DNA of 13,448 nt, taken from the NCBI GenBank assembly GCA_938075575.1, contig CALJHI010000096.1:1-13448 (forward strand), written 5' to 3'. The notes under the pieces are model-generated. The model ran no database searches. It saw nothing but the letters and a program-made list of their open reading frames with translations, and was not told the DNA's origin. The DNA comes from an uncultured SAR86 cluster bacterium. GTDB taxonomy: Bacteria > Pseudomonadota > Gammaproteobacteria > Magnimaribacterales > D2472. Of the stretch, positions 7,402-13,448 are shown in pieces. The first letter of the stretch is position 1; the number at the start of each line of letters is the position of its first letter. Made by a program: the position numbers and the translations under genes.

Positions 7402-7970
7402 TTTTTCTTAGCTCCATACAAATATATTTCTGCCGATTGTTTTTTTGATGCGGCAGGCTTGAAGGTTTGGACAATATTAAATAATTTTTCCATCTCCTTC
7501 CTTAAACCTTTAAACATACTATTTTGAAAGGTTTTAATAATAAACTTACCATTGGTTTTTTCAGTATACCTATGGGCTGCTTTTAATGTAAGAAAATTTA
7601 GTTTGTAAATATTTTCAGTATCAACAGCATTTATACCAGTAATGTTTGGGGCTATGTCAGAAATTACAAGATTGAATTTATCTTTTAGTTCATTTATTTC
7701 AGGGATCTCATCAATATTTTCAATACTATTCTGAAAAAAGCTTACTCCCGGAATTTCATCCATTTCAAGAATATCTCATGCATATATTTTAGAGTTGGGT
7801 AATTTTAATTTTAAATAATGAGACCAGCCCCCAGGTGCTGATCCTATATCTAGTATTTTGTGAGAGGTGTTAAGCGATCTTGTTTTTGTAAGTATCTCTT
7901 CAAGCTTATATACAGCTCTTGTTTTGTAACCAGATTGCTTTGCTTTTAAAGCCCATTTGTCTGCATGCAT
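7398..7970 (-). pseudogene. rlmE: 23S rRNA 2'-O-methyltransferase RlmE (FtsJ/RrmJ), interrupted by one in-frame TGA
   Basis: RlmE methylates the ribose of U2552 (E. coli numbering) in 23S rRNA using S-adenosylmethionine. The reading frame would encode 190 residues (E. coli 209) but has TGA at codon 65 (7776-7778), in the same frame on both sides. All key residues survive: the SAM motif DIGSAPGGWS (41-50) before the stop, and the catalytic set Lys22, Asp105 (ISDIAPN), Lys146 (FIIKTF) and Glu181 (AEIYLY) across both halves. The TGA falls in KIYA-stop-DILEMD, aligned with Cys in the E. coli IIACDLLPMD as I recall it. The N-terminus lacks about 15 residues and cannot be extended, because the greA stop is in frame two codons before ATG 7970. 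It may be a recent nonsense mutation, a sequencing error, or readthrough. The family call is strong; the functional state is open. Confidence 0.85.
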
Positions 7971-7973
7971 TAT

Positions 7974-8450
7974 TTATAGATGCTTAACAGATACAACTTC
8001 ATAATTTAATATTTTTGTTGGTGTAGTGATAGATATTTCATCATCAACATGCTTTCCAATTAATCCTTTTGCTATTGGCGTATCAATGGAGATATTTCCA
8101 TTTTCAGGATCAGATTCTAAATTCCCAACAATTTTGTATGTAATTTCAGAATCTTCGTCAATATTGTAAAGTGTTACTGTTGAGCCAAAAACTACCCTTC
8201 CTGTCTCGGGTATAGTTAATACATCGATTACTTGAGCGCTTGCTAAAGCACTCTCAATTTCATTAATTTTAGCCTCGGTTAGTCCTTGAAGCTCTTTTGC
8301 CGCATGATACTCAGCATTCTCTTTAAGGTCGCCATGAGCTCTAGCCTCTGCTATAGCCTCAGATATTTTTGGTCTTTCAATAAACTTGAGATGATATAGC
8401 TTTTCTTTAATAGCTTTTTCACCCTCTTTTGTGATTGGAACATTGGTCAT
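7974..8450 (-). CDS. greA: Transcription elongation factor GreA
   Basis: GreA enters the secondary channel of RNA polymerase and stimulates cleavage of backtracked transcripts. Its 158 residues match the usual family length. The N-terminal coiled coil carries the tip motif HGDLKENAEYHAAKE, with acidic residues Asp41 and Glu44 at the catalytic positions. The C-terminal FKBP-like domain includes the VVFGSTVTLYN and SPIA-like DTPIAKGLIGK segments. It lies 27 bases after carB and 3 bases before the rlmE start. No Shine-Dalgarno sequence precedes ATG 8450; instead an extended -10 promoter element lies 6 bases upstream (separate entry). GreB is less likely, given the carB-greA-rlmE context. Confidence 0.96.
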   Translation of the reverse strand: MTNVPITKEGEKAIKEKLYHLKFIERPKISEAIAEARAHGDLKENAEYHAAKELQGLTEAKINEIESALASAQVIDVLTIPETGRVVFGSTVTLYNIDEDSEITYKIVGNLESDPENGNISIDTPIAKGLIGKHVDDEISITTPTKILNYEVVSVKHL

Positions 8451-8456
8451 GTAACA

Positions 8457-8465
8457 ATTATAGCA
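8457..8465 (-). promoter_or_regulatory. Extended -10 element immediately upstream of greA
   Basis: TGCTATAAT on the minus strand is a perfect extended -10 (TGnTATAAT). Six bases separate its end (8457) from the A of the greA ATG (8450), so the predicted start of transcription falls on or next to the start codon. No good -35 is visible, which extended -10 promoters may not need. It lies in the 27-base carB-greA gap. Confidence 0.45.
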
Positions 8466-8477
8466 AGATAATTGAAA

Positions 8478-11400
8478 CTAATTGATTTCTTGTAAAGATC
8501 TATATAACCAATCCTCTTGATCAGTCTTTAGCGCTTCCATTACTGCAAAAGCTCCAAATATAGTTGTAGTGCAGAAAGTTTTGCTTCTTAAGGCTGATTG
8601 CCTTATCGATGATGAGTCTTCGATTGATTGTTTGCCTTCTGTGGTATTTATAACTAAATCGATTTCATTATTTAAAAGGCTATCAACCGTATGCGGCCTT
8701 CCCTCATTAACCTTATTGATTTTTTTTACTTCATATCCAAGATTCTTGATGTAGTCAGCTGTGCCTCCAGTTGCAACAATTGAAAAATTACTATCGATTA
8801 CCAGAGGAACTAAATCGTCAAGATATTTTTTATCTGCATCTTTCACACTAATAAATGCTTGTCCGCCTAAAGGAATATTCTTATTTGCTCCTTTTTGAGC
8901 CTTTGCATAAGCCTCTCCAAAACTTCTTCCAATACCCATAACCTCTCCGGTAGACTTCATTTCTGGGCCAAGGATTGGATCTGCTAATGGAAACTTGTCA
9001 AATGGCAAGACTGCTTCTTTAACAAAGAATAAATCATTAGGTAATTTAGATGAAAATTTTTGATCTTTTAAAGAGTGTCCAATCATTGCTTTTGAAGCAG
9101 CTTTTACAAGTGAATGTCCTATTGCTTTTGAAATAAATGGAACTGTTCTTGAGGCTCTCGGGTTCACTTCAATTATATATATTTCATTGTCTTTTACAGC
9201 AAATTGAATATTCATTAATCCAATAATATTTAATTCTTTAGAAATATCTATGGCTTGCTCACTTATTCTATTTTGAACTTCTTCAGACAGGCTATAAGGA
9301 GGCAATGAACAACCTGAATCTCCAGAATGGATGCCTGCTTGTTCGATGTGTTGCAAAATACCGCCAATTTCTATGTTTTTTCCATCAGAGACAACATCCA
9401 CATCTACTTCAATTGCATCGGTTAAATACCTGTCTAACAATACTGGCTTGCTGTTAGACACCTCTACAGCATCGCTAAGATATGAGTCTAATTCTTTATC
9501 ATTATGAACAAGCTGCATTGCTCTACCACCTAAGACATATGATGGCCGCACTACTATTGGAAATCCTATTTTTTTTGAGGCCTCCATAGCTTCAAGTTTA
9601 TTTTTAACTGTAGCGTTATTTGGTTGTGTTAGGTCTAGTTTTTCAATTAAATCCTGAAATCTTTCTCTATCTTCAGATCGATCAATAGCATCAACATCGG
9701 TCCCCAATATTTTGATACCTCTCTCTGATAAAGTATCCGCAAGTTTTAGGGGCGTCTGTCCACCAAATTGAATAATAACTCCATCAGGATCTTCAATATC
9801 AATAATATCTAATATCTTTTCAGCTGTAATGGGTTCAAAATAAAGCCTATCAGAAACGTCAAAGTCAGTAGATACAGTTTCAGGATTGCAATTTACCATT
9901 ATTGACTCTATTCCCTCTTCTTGCAAAGCTAGAGATGCATGAACACAGCAATAGTCAAACTCGATGCCTTGCCCTATCCTATTTGGGCCACTTCCTAAAA
10001 CCATAATTTTTTTCTTATTCGAGGGCTTGCTCTCACATACATCGCCATAAGATGAATACATATAACATGTTGAAGTTTCAAACTCTGCAGCACAAGTATC
10101 AACCCTTTTAAAAATTGGATTTATATCTAGGGATTTCCTTATTTCTCTTACTTTTTTTTCTGATGAATTGGTAAGTGATCCTATTCTTGAATCTGAAAAA
10201 CCTTTGATTTTAAGATTTAAAAAATTGTCTTTTTTAATCTCAGAGATATCTTTTCCAATAATTGAAGATTCAATTTGAATAATCTCTTCTAATTGATCAA
10301 GAAACCAATAATCAATTTTGGTTAATTGGTAGATTTTATCTTTACTCCAACCCCTTCTTAGCGCATCCGTAACATAAAAAATTCGACTTGGCCCAGGGAA
10401 TGACAGTTGATATTTTATTTCATCTTCAAAATTAGGGTCTTCAATATCAATAATTGAATTAAAACCATTAAGGTCCTCTTCCATGCTGCATATTGCTTTT
10501 TGCATTGATTCTTGGAAATTGCCTCCCATGGCCATGACCTCTCCGACAGACTTCATCTGAGTTGTTAGTCTAGAGTTTGCTTGTGGAAATTTTTCAAAAG
10601 CAAATTTAGGTATCTTAGTAACAATATAATCAATACTGGGCTCAAAAGATGCTGGAGTCAGCCCTCCTGTAATATCATTTTTTAATTCATCCAATGTATA
10701 TCCTACGGATAGCAATGCAGCAACTTTTGCAATTGGAAAGCCTGTTGCTTTTGATGCTAGAGCAGATGATCTGCTGACACGAGGATTCATTTCTATAACA
10801 ACCATTTTTCCATTTTCAGGATTGACTGCAAATTGAACATTAGACCCGCCAGTTTCAACACCTATTTCTCTTAAAATTTTAAAGGATGCATTCCTCATTA
10901 TTTGATATTCTTTATCGGTTAAAGTTTGAGCAGGCGCTATAGTAATTGAATCACCAGTATGAACGCCCATAGGATCAAGATTTTCAATAGAGCAAATAAT
11001 TATACAGTTATCATTACAGTCCCTTACAACCTCCATTTCATACTCTTTCCAACCTATCAGAGATTCATCTATTAGCAGTTCTGTTGTGGGAGATAATTCC
11101 AAACCTTTTTCACAAATCTTCTCAAATTCTTTGATGTTGTATGCAATGCCTCCTCCTGTTCCACCCATGGTAAAGGATGGTCGTATTATGCATGGGAAAC
11201 CAATTCTTTTTTGCACTTCTAATGCATCATTCATGGAGTGTGCTATGCCAGAATTTGGCGTTTCGATATTGATAGACTTCATTGTTTTATCAAATAACTC
11301 TCTGTCTTCAGCCTTATCAATAGCTTCTTTATTGGCTCCTATTAGAATAACTCCATGCTTCTCCAGAACCCCTTCTCTTGCGAGTGATAAGGCAGTATTT

Positions 11401-11687
11401 AATGCAGTCTGTCCACCCATTGTAGGAAGAATGGCATCTGGTTTTTCTTTTTCTATAATTTTTTCAACAGTCTTCCAATGAATTGGTTCAATGTATGTTG
11501 CATCTGCCATTAATGGATCTGTCATAATTGTGGCCGGATTTGAATTTACAAGTATTACCCTAAAACCCTCTTCCTTCAAAGCCTTACATGCTTGGGCTCC
11601 TGAATAATCAAATTCACAGGCTTGACCAATTATGATAGGTCCAGCACCAATAATTAAAATTGATGAAATATCCTTACGCCTTGGCAT
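8478..11687 (-). CDS. carB: Carbamoyl-phosphate synthase, large subunit
   Basis: With CarA it makes carbamoyl phosphate from glutamine, bicarbonate and two ATP, for arginine and pyrimidine synthesis. The 1069 residues (E. coli 1073) show the expected duplicated layout. The carboxyphosphate half (about 1-400) starts with LIIGAGPIIIGQACEFDYSG and has Arg169 before SFTMGGTGGG (171-180). The oligomerization domain (about 400-550) follows. The carbamoyl phosphate half begins VLGSGPNRIGQGIEFDYCC and has RPSYVLGGRAM near residue 710. An MGS-like allosteric domain (about 930-1069) contains SIVATGGTADYI and NEGRPHTVDSLL. It overlaps the carA end by 14 bases, with GGAAGAG just before the ATG, so the two subunits are translationally coupled. 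It ends in TAG. No disruption is seen. Confidence 0.98.
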   Translation of the reverse strand: MPRRKDISSILIIGAGPIIIGQACEFDYSGAQACKALKEEGFRVILVNSNPATIMTDPLMADATYIEPIHWKTVEKIIEKEKPDAILPTMGGQTALNTALSLAREGVLEKHGVILIGANKEAIDKAEDRELFDKTMKSINIETPNSGIAHSMNDALEVQKRIGFPCIIRPSFTMGGTGGGIAYNIKEFEKICEKGLELSPTTELLIDESLIGWKEYEMEVVRDCNDNCIIICSIENLDPMGVHTGDSITIAPAQTLTDKEYQIMRNASFKILREIGVETGGSNVQFAVNPENGKMVVIEMNPRVSRSSALASKATGFPIAKVAALLSVGYTLDELKNDITGGLTPASFEPSIDYIVTKIPKFAFEKFPQANSRLTTQMKSVGEVMAMGGNFQESMQKAICSMEEDLNGFNSIIDIEDPNFEDEIKYQLSFPGPSRIFYVTDALRRGWSKDKIYQLTKIDYWFLDQLEEIIQIESSIIGKDISEIKKDNFLNLKIKGFSDSRIGSLTNSSEKKVREIRKSLDINPIFKRVDTCAAEFETSTCYMYSSYGDVCESKPSNKKKIMVLGSGPNRIGQGIEFDYCCVHASLALQEEGIESIMVNCNPETVSTDFDVSDRLYFEPITAEKILDIIDIEDPDGVIIQFGGQTPLKLADTLSERGIKILGTDVDAIDRSEDRERFQDLIEKLDLTQPNNATVKNKLEAMEASKKIGFPIVVRPSYVLGGRAMQLVHNDKELDSYLSDAVEVSNSKPVLLDRYLTDAIEVDVDVVSDGKNIEIGGILQHIEQAGIHSGDSGCSLPPYSLSEEVQNRISEQAIDISKELNIIGLMNIQFAVKDNEIYIIEVNPRASRTVPFISKAIGHSLVKAASKAMIGHSLKDQKFSSKLPNDLFFVKEAVLPFDKFPLADPILGPEMKSTGEVMGIGRSFGEAYAKAQKGANKNIPLGGQAFISVKDADKKYLDDLVPLVIDSNFSIVATGGTADYIKNLGYEVKKINKVNEGRPHTVDSLLNNEIDLVINTTEGKQSIEDSSSIRQSALRSKTFCTTTIFGAFAVMEALKTDQEDWLYRSLQEIN

Positions 11688-12795
11688 GCTCTTCCACCAT
11701 TAATCTAAATTTATCAAATAAAACTTGTATCTCTTGAGGTCCTGGGCTGGCCTCTGGATGACCTTGAAAACCAAAAGCTGGAGCATCTACCAATTCTATT
11801 CCCTGTAGAGAGCCGTCGAAAAGAGATACGTGTGTTGATTTTATATTATCTGGAAGTGAGTCTGCATCAACAGCAAAACCATGATTCTGGCTCGTTATAA
11901 ATACTTCATTAGTTTTTATATCCTGCACTGGATGATTTGCGCCATGATGTCCAAATTTCATTTTAAATGTTTTTGCGCCAGAGGCTATAGATAACAGCTG
12001 ATGTCCTAAACATATTCCAAAAATAGGTATGCCGGCATTTAGAAAGAGCTTTATATTATCAATTGCATATTCGCATGGCTCTGGATCGCCAGGACCATTT
12101 GAAAGAAAAATTCCATGTGGTGATTTTTTCATGACATCATCAAATGAAGTTTTTGCATTTACAACATCAATTTTTCCTACAGATTCTGTTAAAAGTCTTA
12201 ATATATTTTTTTTGATTCCAAAATCATATGCTACGACATTAAAGTTTTTTGAAGTCTCAGAGTAATTTGGCCAAGTTCCCTCAATCCACCCATAATGATC
12301 TGGAGTTGAAACTTCTTTGGCAAGATCTGTTCCCTCAAGACCTTCAAAATCTTGAGCTTTTTTTATAGCATCGCTAATGGTGATCTTATCTAAGGATGCA
12401 ATACAGCACCCCATTGACCCATGCTTTCTTATGTGTGAAGTCAAATTTCTAGTATCAATGCCTGAAATAGCTATAGACTTATTTTTAATTAAGAAATTTT
12501 CTAGAGATTCGGTGCTCCTCCAATTTGAAGGTTTGTGACAAAAGTTTTTTACAATAATTCCGCTTGCATGAATTTTTTCAGATTCATAATCTTCTATGTT
12601 AATACCAGTATTGCCTATGTGGGGATGCGTAAAGGTAATAATCTGCTTTTTATATGAAGGATCTGTAATTATTTCTTGGTAACCTGTCATTGAGGTGTTG
12701 AAAACAACCTCTCCAACAGTTGCAATTTCGACACCATAACCATCTCCGTAAAAAATAGTTCCATCTTCTAGTGCCAATATTGATTTAAATGGCAC
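11674..12795 (-). CDS. carA: Carbamoyl-phosphate synthase, small (glutaminase) subunit
   Basis: CarA hydrolyses glutamine and channels ammonia to CarB. The 373 residues (E. coli 382) comprise an N-terminal domain (about 1-150, with LALEDGTIFYGDGYG and VFNTSMTGYQEIITDPSY) and a class I glutamine amidotransferase domain (about 185-370). In the latter the nucleophile is Cys262 in FGICLGHQLL, and the His346/Glu348 pair lies in FQGHPEASPGP. The LSNGPGDPEP oxyanion-region motif is also present. The start is GTG at 12795, supported by AGAGGG 8 bases upstream and by alignment of the FKSILALEDG start. It is first in the long minus-strand run and divergent from map. No dapB precedes it, although dapB-carA is common in the class. 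Confidence 0.97.
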   Translation of the reverse strand: MPFKSILALEDGTIFYGDGYGVEIATVGEVVFNTSMTGYQEIITDPSYKKQIITFTHPHIGNTGINIEDYESEKIHASGIIVKNFCHKPSNWRSTESLENFLIKNKSIAISGIDTRNLTSHIRKHGSMGCCIASLDKITISDAIKKAQDFEGLEGTDLAKEVSTPDHYGWIEGTWPNYSETSKNFNVVAYDFGIKKNILRLLTESVGKIDVVNAKTSFDDVMKKSPHGIFLSNGPGDPEPCEYAIDNIKLFLNAGIPIFGICLGHQLLSIASGAKTFKMKFGHHGANHPVQDIKTNEVFITSQNHGFAVDADSLPDNIKSTHVSLFDGSLQGIELVDAPAFGFQGHPEASPGPQEIQVLFDKFRLMVEEHAKA

Positions 12796-12946
12796 TATAA
12801 TAGCCCTCTGGCGAATTTATTAATAAAAGAAATGGAAACTTTTTGAAAAGATTTTTCGGATTTTAATGGGCTAAAATTACGAGCTGGCATTAAAATTGTA
12901 CTTTATAGACTTAGTAGCTTTATGTCTATCTTTTTCTTAAAAAATT
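12796..12946. other. Divergent spacer between carA and map
   Basis: These 151 AT-rich bases must hold the promoters for the long carA-led operon (minus) and for map (plus). I see no box pair good enough to call. Candidate signals are TTGTAC at 12896-12901 as a weak plus-strand -35, and AT-rich TATTAA-like -10 sequences on the minus strand near 12816-12827, where TTTATTAATAAA is a perfect palindrome. A 6-base inverted repeat ATTTTA/TAAAAT with a 6-base centre lies at 12860-12877 and could be an operator. No ARG box or other recognised operator for carAB is evident. A 13-codon ORF beginning at 12922 overlaps the map start in another frame; I give it no weight. Confidence 0.4.
12804..12809 (-). 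promoter_or_regulatory. Shine-Dalgarno site supporting the carA GTG start
   Basis: AGAGGG on the minus strand lies 8 bases before GTG at 12795. No ATG nearer the conserved N-terminus competes, so the GTG is the likely start. Confidence 0.6.
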
Positions 12947-13448
12947 ATGAAAATTACAATTAAAAATAGTGAAGAAATTAATAAAATGCGAATTGCAGGC
13001 AAGCTTGCGGCTGAAGTGTTAGAAATGATTACTCCTCATGTAGTTCCAGGTGTTTCTACTGGAGAATTAGATGATATGTGTTATGACTTTATAACTAATG
13101 AACAAAAATCTATTCCAGCTAATGTTGGTTATAGGGGTTATAAAAAAACAATATGCTCAAGCATTAATCAAGTTATATGCCATGGAATACCAAGTAAAAG
13201 CAAAATATTGAAAAATGGAGATATTTTAAATATCGATGTTACCGTCCTCAAAGATGGATGGCATGGCGATACATCAAAAATGTTTTTAGTGGGCAAGTGT
13301 CAACCTCATAATGAGAGATTAGTTAGAGTTACGCAAGAGTGTTTGTACAAAGCAATTGAGGTAGTTAAGCCTGGAGCATTTTTAGGAGACATAGGGCATG
13401 CAATTCAAAGACATGCTGAGTCAAACTATTACTCTGTTGTTGAAGACT
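12947..13448 (+). CDS. map: Methionine aminopeptidase type I, N-terminal part (cut by window edge)
   Basis: Map removes the initiator methionine from nascent proteins; it is a cytosolic metalloenzyme. About 167 of an expected 260-265 residues are visible. The start MKITIKNSEEINKMRIAGKL, the VPGVSTGELD segment and the substrate-pocket His79 in ICHGIP are all present. The metal ligands Asp97 (NIDVTV) and Asp108 (HGDTSKMF) are also visible; all three fall at the E. coli residue numbers. The remaining ligands lie past the edge. No Shine-Dalgarno sequence precedes ATG 12947; the upstream bases are a T/A-rich run. It is divergent from carA, whereas in many Gammaproteobacteria map is divergent from rpsB. 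The family call is secure. Confidence 0.95.
   Translation, partial: MKITIKNSEEINKMRIAGKLAAEVLEMITPHVVPGVSTGELDDMCYDFITNEQKSIPANVGYRGYKKTICSSINQVICHGIPSKSKILKNGDILNIDVTVLKDGWHGDTSKMFLVGKCQPHNERLVRVTQECLYKAIEVVKPGAFLGDIGHAIQRHAESNYYSVVED

Noticed and set aside
7776..7778. TGA read as tryptophan genome-wide
   Set aside because: rlmE itself ends at TGA (7398-7400), overlapping the ftsH start exactly as expected for a stop. No Trp is expected at codon 65, and no other in-frame TGA occurs in the other genes here.
7763..7970. Split RlmE made as two separate functional proteins
   Set aside because: The break falls inside the Rossmann core, the next in-frame ATG (7763) has no ribosome-binding site, and single-substitution or readthrough explanations are simpler. 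It is kept only as a remote option.
11086..11481. 131-codon plus-strand open frame inside carB
   Set aside because: It is antisense to the conserved ATP-grasp domain of carB, with no ribosome-binding site or family resemblance. It is a shadow of carB codon bias.
12922..12963. 13-codon plus-strand ORF overlapping the map start, as a possible leader peptide
   Set aside because: It has no ribosome-binding site and no regulatory codon run, and ORFs this short are common by chance in AT-rich spacers.

Overview
The window is a gene-dense, AT-rich stretch of a gammaproteobacterial chromosome carrying core housekeeping genes. The evidence is gene order plus protein similarity: carA-carB-greA-rlmE-ftsH-glmM-tpiA-secG, then tRNA-Leu(GAG), tRNA-fMet, rimP, nusA and infB is a block I know from Pseudomonas-like and related Gammaproteobacteria. 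NusA also has the two C-terminal acidic repeats typical of that class. The low GC content, very short spacers, and the absence of folP (between ftsH and glmM) and dapB (before carA) suggest a streamlined, probably marine lineage such as SAR86. That placement is an inference, not a demonstrated identity.

Layout, left to right. Positions 1-2762 (minus strand) hold the rimP-nusA-infB operon, with infB cut by the left edge at its GTPase P-loop. Positions 2763-3097 are non-coding for protein and hold two divergently oriented tRNA genes: initiator tRNA-fMet (minus, reading toward rimP) and tRNA-Leu(GAG) (plus, convergent with secG), with candidate promoters between them. Positions 3098-12795 (minus) are one tight run of eight genes: carA, carB, greA, rlmE, ftsH, glmM, tpiA, secG. 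Gaps run from 27 bases down to a 14-base overlap, so it is probably one long operon or a few overlapping ones. Positions 12796-12946 are a divergent spacer. From 12947 (plus) map, methionine aminopeptidase, runs off the right edge.

The genes serve carbamoyl phosphate synthesis for arginine and pyrimidines (CarAB), transcription elongation (GreA, NusA), ribosome maturation (RlmE, RimP), translation initiation (initiator tRNA, IF2, Map), membrane protein quality control and secretion (FtsH, SecG), glucosamine-1-phosphate formation for the cell wall (GlmM), and glycolysis (TpiA).

I do not see a new multi-gene system, mobile element, CRISPR array or defence locus. The points most worth a second look are: a single in-frame TGA in an otherwise intact rlmE; an initiator tRNA with a U1-U72 end mismatch instead of C1-A72; tRNA-Leu(GAG) inverted relative to the usual secG-leuU-metY order; a perfect 15-base palindrome inside the putative tRNA-fMet promoter; and an extended -10 element placed so that greA could be transcribed without a leader.
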